Of a stretch of DNA of 64,000 nucleotides, positions 1 to 7,424 are shown piece after piece. This DNA comes from Noviherbaspirillum soli (GTDB lineage Bacteria; Pseudomonadota; Gammaproteobacteria; Burkholderiales; Burkholderiaceae_D). The stretch is taken from positions 1-64,000 of the forward strand of contig NZ_JACYOX010000019.1 in assembly GCF_015352955.1 (NCBI RefSeq), read 5' to 3'. Both the position numbers and the translations under genes were made by a program. The first letter of the stretch is position 1; the number at the start of each line of letters is the position of its first letter. The notes under the pieces are model-generated. The model did no database searches, was not told where the DNA came from, and saw only the letters and a list, made by a program, of their open reading frames with translations.

Positions 1-2
1 TG

Positions 3-194
3 ACGCCGGATCAGCGTCATCGTGGCCAGGCGGACCAGCTGCTGGCCCATCGCAAGGCGGTCTATCAAGCCGCCCGGGCCGCCAAGCCGCAGCGCTGGGC
101 AGGCGCCGTGCGCCATTGGGATCTTGACGAGGTGGTGTATCTGAACCCCGAGCGAAAGGAGGCTTTGCCGGCCGCGATGCCACGTGCTGCATGA
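3..194 (+). CDS. C-terminal end of an IS3-like transposase (cut by window start)
   Basis: An open frame runs from the first bases to a TGA at 192-194 and encodes 63 residues beginning TPDQRHRG. The series TPDQRHRGQADQLLAHRKAV, then RWAGAVRHW and VVYLNPE, is the usual tail of IS3-group integrase-core transposases, just after the last catalytic Glu region. The DDE core lies outside the window, so whether the element is intact cannot be judged. It reads toward the structured repeat that follows, and no clear IS end was seen between them. The family call is by eye. Confidence 0.6.
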   Translation, partial: TPDQRHRGQADQLLAHRKAVYQAARAAKPQRWAGAVRHWDLDEVVYLNPERKEALPAAMPRAA

Positions 195-290
195 CTAATT
201 TGGCGACAACTACCTTGACACATACCGCTTCGCCAAAAAAAGTAACCAAAAAAAGGCGACCCGGTGATCGCGCCCCGCTGCGCGGGGTGC

Positions 291-392
291 CCGTGTCAGC
301 GGTACCCGGAGCGGGGCGCGGCTAAACTCGCCAAGCAAAGCTTGGCTCAGACAGACGCCGCACCTTATCCGCTCCGGGCACCGCTGACACGG
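291..392. repeat. Long inverted repeat with nested hairpin
   Basis: Bases 291-314 and 369-392 are 24-base reverse complements with one mismatch (A at 304). Between them lies a smaller perfect hairpin with arms GCCAAGC (330-336) and GCTTGGC (340-346) around AAA. The transcript would fold into a long stem with an inner stem-loop. No T-run follows, so a simple terminator is unlikely; it looks like a dispersed intergenic element. Confidence 0.75.
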
Positions 393-397
393 CGCGC

Positions 398-484
398 TCA
401 ACGGGACTTCACTGCAACTGCAACGGCCACTTCAAAAGCAACTGCAACTGCAACTGCAACTGCAACTGCAACTGTCGCTGCGCG
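398..484 (+). repeat. Dispersed repeat copy A with (GCAACT)6 tract
   Basis: Three blocks are shared with a second copy on the other strand at 51027-51101: 398-412 (15 bases), 427-441 (15 bases) and 474-484 (11 bases). Between blocks two and three lie six perfect GCAACT units at 438-473. The spacers differ between the copies by 12 and 24 bases, both multiples of six, as expected if copies diverge by slippage of hexamer units. Confidence 0.75.
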
Positions 485-522
485 TACGGCAACGGCAGCG
501 CCAACTACCCCATTACCAGCCG

Positions 523-2148
523 TCAGGCAAACTTCCCTATCTTCCCCTCCACCGCCGCCCGCACCGACCCGCTCGCCACGAACGAATGCGCAACCTCGAT
601 ATCGTGATGGAACCAGCGGTCGCCTTCCAGGCAGGCCGGGATCTGGCGGCGCACCTCGTCGTAGGCGGCCTGGGTGCCGGCGCCCAGCACGAAGCCCGGC
701 AGCAGCGCTTCGGTCATGGTCAGCGCCTGCGCGGCCAGCAGCATTTCCACGCCGACGATGTAGCGGGTATTGGCCACCACGGTTGCGGCCTTGCGGGCGC
801 ACCAGGTGGAGTTGGAGATGTGGTCTTCGCTGTTGCCCTTGGACGGGATGCTGTCGACGCTGCCGGGCATGCACAGGGTGCGGTTTTCCATCACCAGCGA
901 ACTCATCGAGCATTGCACCACCGGATAGCCGGTGTTGACGCCGCGGATGCCGGTCATCAGGTTGCGCGGCAAGCCCCAGGACAGGGTCGGGTCGATCAGG
1001 CGCGCAATGCGGCGCTCGCAGATGCTGCCGAGGTCGGTCACTGCCATCGCCAGCAGGTCCATCGCCTGCGCCAGGTACTGGCCGTGGAAGTTGCCGCCGG
1101 AGATGATCTCGAAGCCGCCGCCATCCTTGCCAAAGATCAGCGGATTGTCGGTGGCGGCATTGATCTCGTTGCCGACGATGGTGTCGATGTAGTCCAGCGC
1201 ATCGAACACGGGGCCATACACCTGCGGCGCGCAGCGCAGCGAGTACACGTCCTGGATGCGCGGCGTGTAGGCGATGTCGGTGCGGCGCAGTTCATCCGGG
1301 AACTGCACGGCGCGCGCCGCATGGCTGGCGCGGGTGGAGCCGGCCAGCAGCTTCCTGACGATGGCGGCGGTCTTGATCTGGCCCGGATGCGGGCGCGCCT
1401 TGTGGATGCGCTCGTCGAAGCCCGCCATCTCGGCGCGCATCGCCTCCAGCGTCAGGCCCAGCGACAGGCAGGCATCCGACAGCAGGTTGCGGGCGTCGTC
1501 GGCGGCCAGCACGGCCACGGCCAGCGACACGGTGCAGCCATTGATCAGCGCCGATGCATCCTTGGCCTTCAGGTCGAACTTCACCGGCGACAGTCCGGCT
1601 TCGGCGATGGCCTGCGGCGCGCGCATGCGCTGGCCGCGGTACATCACCTCGGCTTCGTCGAAGCCGGCGATCGCGGCGGCCAGGTAGGCCAGCGGCGCCA
1701 GGTCGCCGGATGCGCCGACCGAGCCCTTCTGCGGCATCACCGGATGGATGCCGGCATTGACGAAGTCCAGCAGGCGGTCCACCACTTCCACCCGCGGCGC
1801 GGAATAGTTGCTGGCGAAGGCGTTGGCGCGCAGCAGCATGGTGGCGCGGCTGACTTCCTCGGAAAACGGCTCGCCCATGCCGGCCGCGTGGGCGCGGATC
1901 ATCTGGGTCTGGAACAGCTCGATATGGTCGACGCTGATGCGGGTGTCCTTCAGCAGGCCGACGCCGGTGTTGAAGCTGTACATCATCGGCGCTTCGTCAT
2001 GCATCCAGTTGGCTTCGATATAGTCGCGGCTTTCCTTCAATGCAGCGCGCGACGAATCCGCCAGGCCCACCTTGATGGAGGCGTCGCGCGCCACGGCCAG
2101 CACCTGTTGCGCGGAAAGGGTGAAGCCATCGATCAGTAATTCAGTCAT
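523..2148 (-). CDS. HAL/PAL-family aromatic amino acid ammonia-lyase (histidine ammonia-lyase-like)
   Basis: The 541-residue protein has the MIO-forming Ala-Ser-Gly at residues 146-148 inside KGSVGASGDLAPLAYL, and the catalytic Tyr57 in YSFNTGVG. These define the family that eliminates ammonia from histidine, phenylalanine or tyrosine without a metal or PLP. Length and order match HutH. However, YSFNTGVG (HutH normally has YGxNTGFG) and LRANAFASNYSAPR (HutH normally has an LAKGYSG-type motif) depart from classical HutH, and no other hut gene is near, so the substrate is uncertain. It starts at the ATG at 2148, 27 bases after the stop of the co-directional amidohydrolase, so the two are probably one operon. 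Confidence 0.88.
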   Translation of the reverse strand: MTELLIDGFTLSAQQVLAVARDASIKVGLADSSRAALKESRDYIEANWMHDEAPMMYSFNTGVGLLKDTRISVDHIELFQTQMIRAHAAGMGEPFSEEVSRATMLLRANAFASNYSAPRVEVVDRLLDFVNAGIHPVMPQKGSVGASGDLAPLAYLAAAIAGFDEAEVMYRGQRMRAPQAIAEAGLSPVKFDLKAKDASALINGCTVSLAVAVLAADDARNLLSDACLSLGLTLEAMRAEMAGFDERIHKARPHPGQIKTAAIVRKLLAGSTRASHAARAVQFPDELRRTDIAYTPRIQDVYSLRCAPQVYGPVFDALDYIDTIVGNEINAATDNPLIFGKDGGGFEIISGGNFHGQYLAQAMDLLAMAVTDLGSICERRIARLIDPTLSWGLPRNLMTGIRGVNTGYPVVQCSMSSLVMENRTLCMPGSVDSIPSKGNSEDHISNSTWCARKAATVVANTRYIVGVEMLLAAQALTMTEALLPGFVLGAGTQAAYDEVRRQIPACLEGDRWFHHDIEVAHSFVASGSVRAAVEGKIGKFA

Positions 2149-2175
2149 GCCAGTCTTTCTGTGAGAGGTAACGGA

Positions 2176-3435
2176 TCAGGCCGCAGCCTGCTGCGGAACA
2201 AAGCTTTCAACGAAGCGGGTGAATACATCGGCCGCCGCCTGCGCATCGGCGGCGGTCATGGTCTCGTCGGGATGGTGGCTGATGCCGCCATTGCCGCAAC
2301 GGACGAACAGCATCGCCACATCGGTCAGCGCGGCCACCGCCATGGCGTCATGGCCGGCGCCGGAAGGCAGGTGGCGCAGCGGCAGGCCAAGGCCGGCGAT
2401 CGCCTGTTCCAGCTGCGCCTGCAGCCAGGGCGCGCAGGGCACGCTGGCGGCATCGTGGGTCTGGTTGATGTCGAGGCTGACGTTGCGGCGCGCGGCGATG
2501 GCCTGCATCTCGCGCAGCACATCGGCCACGGCAGCCTGCCGCACCGCGTCCTGCTCGGCGCGGATGTCGATGGTGAAGACGGCGCGGCCCGGCACCACGT
2601 TGGCCGCGCCGTTGGGCACTTCCAGCACGCCCACGGTGCCCACCAGGCCCGGCGTGCCGGAACAGCGCCGCTCGATGTAGAGGCCAATCTCGGCGGCGGC
2701 CATCGCGGCGTCGCGGCGCAGGCCCATCGGCACCGTGCCGGCATGGCCGGCCAGGCCGCTCGCCTGCACCATGAAGCGGGAAGCCCCGGAAATCGCGGTG
2801 ACCACGCCCACCGGCAAGCCCTCGTCCAGCAGCACCGGGCCCTGCTCGATATGCACTTCGACAAAGGCCAGCACGTCCTGGCGGTGATAGGCGGCGGCGG
2901 GCAGGGCGGCGGCATCGAAGCCGGCCGCGGCGATGGCCTCGCGCATGCTGGTGCCGGTGTCGTCGCGCCGCTCCAGCACGCTGTGATCGAAGGTGCCGGC
3001 AATGGCGCGGCTCCCCAGCAGCGTGGCCTTGAAGCGCACGCCTTCTTCCTCGGCGAACCCGATCACCTCGATGGCGAACGGGAAACGCCGGCCCTGGCGA
3101 TGCCAGGCGGCGATGCAGGCGATCGGCAGGATGATGCCGAGGTTGCCGTCATAGCTGCCGGCATTGCGCACGGTGTCGAAATGCGAGCCGGTCAGGAGCG
3201 CCGGCGCATCGGGCGTTGCGCCTTCATAGCGGCCGATCACATTGCCGGCGGCGTCGCGCCGCACGCGCATGCCGGCATCAAGCATCCACTGCGCCAGCAG
3301 CGCGCTGGCGGCATGGTGCGCCGGCGTCAGGTAGGTGCGGGTCAGCATGCCCGGCGTCTCGGTGTGCTGCGCCAGTTGGTCGGCGTGGCGCATCACAAGC
3401 GCGCCGGTGTCGGTGGTTTCTGCTGCCGCAGTCAT
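2176..3435 (-). CDS. M20-family Zn-dependent amidohydrolase (N-carbamoyl-amino-acid hydrolase / allantoate amidohydrolase type)
   Basis: The 419-residue product shows the M20 carbamoylase signature: GSHFDTV with His85, SYDG with Asp96, the Glu129-Glu130 pair before GVRF, HIEQGP, GLAGHAGTVPM, and CGNGGISHHPDE near the C-terminus. Family members cleave N-carbamoyl groups from amino acids or ureido groups from allantoate using two metal ions. The start at 3435 was chosen because AAGGAG sits just upstream and the family N-terminus fits; the frame stays open further upstream. It is first in an operon with the ammonia-lyase and divergent from a GntR regulator. The real substrate is unknown; an amino acid derivative feeding the lyase is a reasonable inference. 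Confidence 0.88.
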   Translation of the reverse strand: MTAAAETTDTGALVMRHADQLAQHTETPGMLTRTYLTPAHHAASALLAQWMLDAGMRVRRDAAGNVIGRYEGATPDAPALLTGSHFDTVRNAGSYDGNLGIILPIACIAAWHRQGRRFPFAIEVIGFAEEEGVRFKATLLGSRAIAGTFDHSVLERRDDTGTSMREAIAAAGFDAAALPAAAYHRQDVLAFVEVHIEQGPVLLDEGLPVGVVTAISGASRFMVQASGLAGHAGTVPMGLRRDAAMAAAEIGLYIERRCSGTPGLVGTVGVLEVPNGAANVVPGRAVFTIDIRAEQDAVRQAAVADVLREMQAIAARRNVSLDINQTHDAASVPCAPWLQAQLEQAIAGLGLPLRHLPSGAGHDAMAVAALTDVAMLFVRCGNGGISHHPDETMTAADAQAAADVFTRFVESFVPQQAAA

Positions 3436-3483
3436 GATCGCTCCTTGGTCAAGTCGGTGGAAGTATAGTATCGGATGCAAAGA

Positions 3484-3505
3484 TTGTATACAAAAAAAGT
3501 GTACA
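3484..3505. promoter_or_regulatory. Candidate GntR operator in divergent promoter region
   Basis: The 152-base gap between the amidohydrolase and the GntR gene holds the perfect palindrome TTGTATACAA (3484-3493), followed by a second small palindrome TGTACA (3500-3505). The first matches the operator form typical of FadR/FCD-type GntR regulators. Its position between divergent genes suggests the neighbouring regulator controls both transcripts. Confidence 0.6.
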
Positions 3506-3587
3506 TGCCGGCTGCGCCGGGTCCGGCCGGCTGGTATAGTGACGGCCATTGCGGCATGCACGAAACAGGCCGCCACACGCGTTCACC

Positions 3588-4286
3588 ATGACCACCACCG
3601 ACACCGAAGAAAAGACCAGCACCCGCAGTTCGGCCGCGATCGCGGACGATATCGCCGCCGCGATCGCGGCGCGCAAGCTGCCGCCCGGCACCAAGCTGCG
3701 CGAAGAGGCGCTGTCGCGGGTGTACTCGGTCAGCCGCACCAAGATCCGGGCCGCGCTGCTGATTCTGTCCAAGGACAAGCTGATCAACATCGTGCCCGAC
3801 AAGGGCGCTTTCGTCAGCCAGCCGACCGAGACCGAGGCGCGCGACGTGTTCGCCGCGCGCCGCATCATCGAGGCGGCGCTGGTGGCGCAGTTCGTGGAAA
3901 AGGCAAGGCCCGCGGATTATGTGCGGCTGGAAAAGCACATCAGGAACGAGCGGGCAGCGGTGGCCCGGCCCGATTCCAAGGCCCGCTCGCAGCTGCTGGG
4001 CGACTTCCATGTGCTGCTGGCGCAGGTGGTGGGCAACCCGGTGCTGACGGAAATCGTGCAGGAACTGGTGGCGCGCAGCTCGCTCATCACCATGCTGTAC
4101 CAGTCGGTGCGCGATGCCGCCTGCTCATCCGACGAGCATGTGGCCTTTCTGCAGGCCGCAAGGGCCGGCGATGCGGCGCAGGCGGCGGCCTTGATGCTGG
4201 AACATCTCAATCATGTGGAAGCGGCGCTGCGCTTCGATGGCGCCGGGCCTGGGCCGGTCGACCTGGTAGCCGGCCTGCTGGCCTGA
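3588..4286 (+). CDS. GntR-family transcriptional regulator, FCD (FadR-like) type
   Basis: The 232-residue protein has an N-terminal winged helix of about 60 residues (AIADDIAAAIAARKLPPGT, then REEALSRVYSVSRTKIRAAL) and a helical C-terminal effector domain (AARRIIEAAL, FHVLLAQVVGNPVL, DEHVAFLQAARAGDA) typical of FCD regulators. These bind small carboxylates or amino acids and usually repress an adjacent catabolic operon. The start at 3588 (MTTTDTEEK) places the helix-turn-helix at the normal distance; an ATG at 3549 is in frame but adds an atypical tail. It is divergent from the amidohydrolase and lyase genes, so their breakdown substrate is the likely effector. Confidence 0.88.
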   Translation: MTTTDTEEKTSTRSSAAIADDIAAAIAARKLPPGTKLREEALSRVYSVSRTKIRAALLILSKDKLINIVPDKGAFVSQPTETEARDVFAARRIIEAALVAQFVEKARPADYVRLEKHIRNERAAVARPDSKARSQLLGDFHVLLAQVVGNPVLTEIVQELVARSSLITMLYQSVRDAACSSDEHVAFLQAARAGDAAQAAALMLEHLNHVEAALRFDGAGPGPVDLVAGLLA

Positions 4287-4337
4287 GGCAGCCGTCAATC
4301 GTGAATGGCCCGCAGCGGCCATGGCGCACGGCCGCGC

Positions 4338-5492
4338 TCAGTGCAGCTGCGGAAGTTCCCAGCAGAGCAGCGCCAGCACCAGCATGAAGAAGAACAGAAT
4401 GCTGCCGCTCATGCCCGCCGCGCTTGCCAGCGCCATGGTGGCGCGGCGGCGGCGTCCCTGCCGCTTGTGCATCCATGCCGCCAGCGGCAACGGCCGCGGC
4501 TCGCGATATGCGGGCGCGCCTCCCTGCTCAGGCGCGGTCCATACCGGTTCCAGCCTCGCGTCAGGGGCGGCAGGCGCCGTCGGCTCGTCCGCCGTCCTTG
4601 TGTCATCCGCGTCGAATGACAGATCCGGCGCCGCCTGTTCCAGCAGAGAGGGAAAGGGGCGGCGCCGGCGTGGCGCTTGCGGGCCGGCAGGCGCATCGGC
4701 CGTGGCTGGCGCGCTGTCGTCGTCCTGGTCGGATGCCGGCTCGGGCCAGAAGGGCGCGGCGAACGGTGCCAGGGTCGGCTCCTGGCGCTGCAGCCAGTCG
4801 GGTGTGGACGGCGCCGGTTCGGGCGGCATGTCCGCCATCGGTTCGTCCCGCAGTGGCGTCAGGGGCGATGCAAACAGCGACGCCGGCAGGATCGGTTCGG
4901 GTTCAGCCATCAGCGCGCTGCCGCGCAGCGCAGCCGCCGCGGCCGGTTCCGGCAGGCGCAGATAATCCTCTCCCAGGTCGGGAAGTTCGGCGCGCAGGCG
5001 CTCCAGCAGCGGCGCGGCTGCCTCATCCATCAGCAGCAGCAGGCTGAGGTCCAGCGCCGGATCGCGCACCAGGCGCAGCAACTCCGCCTCGAATGCGGCG
5101 TCGGGCCGGGCGAGCGCCGCATCGAAGCGATAGAAGACCAGCAGGAAGCGCAAGTCCAGCGCCTGCTGCCAGGCCAGCAGTGCCTCCACCGGACCGGCCA
5201 TCGGCGGCGCCAGCGGCGCCTGCGGCTTGGCTTCCAGCACCGCTTCCTCGATGGCGCTGAGCAAATCCGGCAGCGGCATGTCGCTGCCGGCGTCGAACAG
5301 CACGGCAATGTCGCCGCTGCTGGCGCGGGCCAGCGCGGCAGCCTGTTCACGACCGCCGTCACTGCCGACCGGGCCGTGGTAGAGCAGGGTCAGGCGTGAG
5401 AGACGGGCCAGGCCGACGAGGCCGGACAGGGCGGCATCGCTGGCCGCGCCGGCGTTGTCCTGCGGGGCTTGGTCGGTATCCAGGGTAATCAT
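4338..5492 (-). CDS. Membrane-anchored protein resembling a STAND NTPase with lost nucleotide-binding motifs
   Basis: The 384-residue protein is not a named family. Residues 34-183 follow the layout of nSTAND-type P-loop NTPases: a strand ending LLYHGPVGSDGG (39-47) where a Walker A would be, IAVLFDAGSD, LRFLLVFYRFDA (114-125) at the Walker B position, then LLLLMDEAAAPLLERLRAEL and PDLGEDYLRLPEP (to 183), which parallels the LLSLRED...LDRL...P.L..NYLRL segment of that family. The Walker Lys is absent, and Tyr and Asp replace the Walker B acid pattern. A Pro/Ala/Asp/Glu-rich linker leads to a basic stretch (KRQGRRRR) and one C-terminal transmembrane helix. Start at 5492. Function unknown; the fold assignment is by eye. 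Confidence 0.7.
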   Translation of the reverse strand: MITLDTDQAPQDNAGAASDAALSGLVGLARLSRLTLLYHGPVGSDGGREQAAALARASSGDIAVLFDAGSDMPLPDLLSAIEEAVLEAKPQAPLAPPMAGPVEALLAWQQALDLRFLLVFYRFDAALARPDAAFEAELLRLVRDPALDLSLLLLMDEAAAPLLERLRAELPDLGEDYLRLPEPAAAAALRGSALMAEPEPILPASLFASPLTPLRDEPMADMPPEPAPSTPDWLQRQEPTLAPFAAPFWPEPASDQDDDSAPATADAPAGPQAPRRRRPFPSLLEQAAPDLSFDADDTRTADEPTAPAAPDARLEPVWTAPEQGGAPAYREPRPLPLAAWMHKRQGRRRRATMALASAAGMSGSILFFFMLVLALLCWELPQLH

Positions 5493-5760
5493 TGCCGGTT
5501 CATGCAATCGCTGTGGTTTCCGTTTTTGGGTGGCTGCATCATGACGCCTTTGAAGGGAGGCGCGACACTGCCCGACGAACGACAATGTTGCGCTGCGTAT
5601 CCAGTGTTGACCATATTGCACGGTTTGGGTTCAATTGCCGTGCGGGCAGATTGGCTGGAAACGGATGCTTAAAATATTTCCTCCAATAATTCATGCCTTT
5701 ATGCATGCCTATTTTTGATTGAAATCGGCGAACTGCTCCAATAGTCGGCTAGAATTCGGT

Positions 5761-5792
5761 TTGCTGCATAGCAGCAATCGTAATCATTACGA
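5761..5792. promoter_or_regulatory. Two adjacent palindromes upstream of phasin gene (PhaR-like operator plus second site)
   Basis: The 321-base gap 5493-5813 separates divergent genes and is AT-richer than its surroundings. Just before the phasin it holds TTGCTGC-ATA-GCAGCAA (5761-5777), which contains CTGC-N3-GCAG, the core bound by PHA regulators of the PhaR/PhbF family. Immediately after comes a second perfect palindrome TCGTAAT-C-ATTACGA (5778-5792), only 21 bases before the start codon. Autorepression by a PHA-sensing regulator is likely; the second site's binder is unknown. Nothing else was recognised in this gap. Confidence 0.6.
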
Positions 5793-5813
5793 TGTTCTTT
5801 TCATGAGGAATCC

Positions 5814-6548
5814 ATGTATCCACTACAAGAACAGTTCAAGAGCGATGCGCTTGCACAGCTGAACTCCCAAGTCCTTCAGGCGGGGCGGATCGCCGGCAAC
5901 CTGCTTGAGATCGGCCACCAGATCGGCGTGCTCAATGTACGCACCGGCAAGGCTTCCGCCGAAGCCCTGGCTGGCGCAGTGCAGAAACTGCTTGCGGCGA
6001 ATAATCCGGTCGAATTCATTCAATTGGCCGCCAACGTGATGCGTCCGGTGCCGCAGGTCTGGACCAATTATGCGGAACAATTGCGCGGCATTGCCGGCAA
6101 GATGGTTGCACCCGTGACACAAGACCTGGTGGAAGCCGCCACGGGAGAAACGCCTTCTGCGCCTTCTGCCGCGCTGGACTTGCAGGGCGTGGTGCCGCCG
6201 GCGGCGCTGGACGCAGCCTTACCGGAACCCGTGCTGCCTGTCGAAGCGCTCGTTCCGCCTAAAACCGAGATGGAAGCTGAAGTTCAGGCCCAGCCACAGC
6301 CCGCCGCCGCTGCCCCATCCGGGGCGGAAGCTGCGACAGAAGTGCTGCAGGCAGTGCAGGAAGTGACGGAAGCCATCAACAATGTGGCCAAGGCTACGCC
6401 GGTAATCCCTGCTGCTGCTACTCCGGACACAAAAACCCTGGCCAGGTCTACGGTGGTACCGAAGGCTGCCGTCAAGGCCAGCCGCGCTCAGCCAATGCAG
6501 AAAACTGCGCCATCAGGCAAGCAGGCCGGCCGTGCAAGGAAATCCTGA
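5814..6548 (+). CDS. Phasin family protein (long form with Ala/Pro-rich tail)
   Basis: Residues 1 to about 110 (MYPLQEQFKSDALAQLNSQV, then NLLEIGHQIGVLNVRTGKAS and ANNPVEFIQLAANVMRPVPQ) form the amphipathic helical phasin domain, which coats polyhydroxyalkanoate granules in the cytoplasm. The rest, to residue 244, is a low-complexity Ala/Pro/Glu/Val tail ending in a basic stretch (KQAGRARKS). Phasins with Ala/Pro/Lys-rich tails are known, and some bind DNA through them, but whether this one does is inference. The start at 5814 follows GAGGA at good spacing. A second phasin lies 187 bases downstream behind its own operator. Confidence 0.85.
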   Translation: MYPLQEQFKSDALAQLNSQVLQAGRIAGNLLEIGHQIGVLNVRTGKASAEALAGAVQKLLAANNPVEFIQLAANVMRPVPQVWTNYAEQLRGIAGKMVAPVTQDLVEAATGETPSAPSAALDLQGVVPPAALDAALPEPVLPVEALVPPKTEMEAEVQAQPQPAAAAPSGAEAATEVLQAVQEVTEAINNVAKATPVIPAAATPDTKTLARSTVVPKAAVKASRAQPMQKTAPSGKQAGRARKS

Positions 6549-6661
6549 ACAAGGGTTGAGTTGCTTTTTTGAAACCATGGCGATTTTGCCAGCTGTGCGG
6601 ATTTCGGTTCGATCAAAGAATTTGCTGCCTAAAACCTCGGATTTTCGCGTAAAATCAATTA

Positions 6662-6674
6662 TGTTGCACTGCAA
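6662..6674. promoter_or_regulatory. PhaR/PhbF-type operator upstream of second phasin
   Basis: TGTTGCACTGCAA fits the form TG-N-TGC-N3-GCAA that I recall for the Herbaspirillum PHA regulator PhbF, and it contains the palindrome TTGCA-C-TGCAA. It sits 61 bases before the phasin start at 6736, where a repressor would cover the promoter. No regulator gene is in the window. Confidence 0.6.
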
Positions 6675-6735
6675 TATAGGTAGTGCATGTATGTCAACTC
6701 ATCAATCGCAACCCTGAATCATTTCGGAGAACCGC

Positions 6736-7323
6736 ATGTTTCCCAATGTCGAGCAGTACCTCAATTCGAGCAAGGCGCTGATGCAATCGCAGGCAAGCGC
6801 ATTTCAGACCCTGGCTGGCAGCGCGCTGGAAAGCGCCGAGAAAGTGGCTACGCTGAACCTGGCGGCCATGAAGGCGTCGGCCCAGGACTTCGGCAATGTG
6901 CTGACCCAGGCGAGCACCGCGCGTGATCCGCAGGCATTTCTGGCACTGGTGACGGCTCAGTTCCAGCCCAACACCGAGAAGGCCGCTTCCTATGCCCGTT
7001 ATCTGGGCGAGATCTTTAGCGAGACGCAGCAGATTTTTTCCAAGACCGCGGAAGCCCAGGTCGCCGAAGTCAGCCGCGCAGCCACTGCCATCGTCGATCA
7101 GTTCGCAGCAGCCACTCCCGCCGGTTCGTCCGATGCCATGGCGCTGGTCAAGTCCATGATGGGCACGGCCAACGCGGTGTATGAGCAGGTCAACAAGGTT
7201 GCCAAGCAGACTGGCGAAGCGATGCAGGCACAGGCAGCCAGCCTGTCGGGCCAGTTCGTCAAGCCGGTCCAGGCAGCGACCAATCAGACCGTGTCCGCCG
7301 TCACCGATAGCGCAGCAGCCTGA
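6736..7323 (+). CDS. Phasin family protein (PhaP type)
   Basis: The 195-residue, almost entirely helical protein has the PhaP pattern: FPNVEQYLNSSKALMQSQAS at the N-terminus, LNLAAMKASAQDFGNVL, then DPQAFLALVTAQFQPNTEKA and a C-terminal helix rich in Ala, Gln and Val. It coats PHA granules and limits their size. The start at 6736 has GGAG upstream at good spacing (TTTCGGAGAACCGC). It has its own PhaR-like site and a strong terminator behind it, so it is probably monocistronic and induced when polymer accumulates. Confidence 0.92.
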   Translation: MFPNVEQYLNSSKALMQSQASAFQTLAGSALESAEKVATLNLAAMKASAQDFGNVLTQASTARDPQAFLALVTAQFQPNTEKAASYARYLGEIFSETQQIFSKTAEAQVAEVSRAATAIVDQFAAATPAGSSDAMALVKSMMGTANAVYEQVNKVAKQTGEAMQAQAASLSGQFVKPVQAATNQTVSAVTDSAAA

Positions 7324-7341
7324 ATCCAGCGCCGCTGAAAA

Positions 7342-7370
7342 AATCGCCCGCCTTGCGGGCGATTTTTTTT
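7342..7370. terminator. Rho-independent terminator after phasin
   Basis: The stem AATCGCCCGC (7342-7351) and GCGGGCGATT (7355-7364) closes a CTT loop and runs straight into a T-run to 7370. A-rich sequence on the other side gives the minus strand a T-run too, so it probably also ends the convergent PP2C phosphatase transcript. Confidence 0.9.
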
Positions 7371-7424
7371 GGTGCGTGCTGACGGCGTGGCCGGGAAGCC
7401 GCCTTTGCCTTCGATGCTGCCCGC

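Larger units (their letters stand above)
195..522. other. Gene-free stretch made of repeat DNA
   Basis: There is no convincing gene between the transposase tail and the lyase stop. It begins with an A-rich CGCCAAAAAAAGTAACC-like stretch near 231, of a kind scattered through many beta- and gammaproteobacterial genomes, and then holds an inverted repeat and a hexanucleotide repeat listed separately. Open frames here are low-complexity Thr/Ala strings produced by the repeat. Confidence 0.6.

Noticed and set aside
438-473. (GCAACT)6 considered as a CRISPR array
   Set aside because: Units are six bases with no spacers and no cas genes; it is a simple tandem repeat.
264-938. Thr/Ala-repeat open frame across the left repeat
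   Set aside because: The repeat composition makes TATATATA-type residues; it also overlaps the end of the ammonia-lyase, and no start signal is present.
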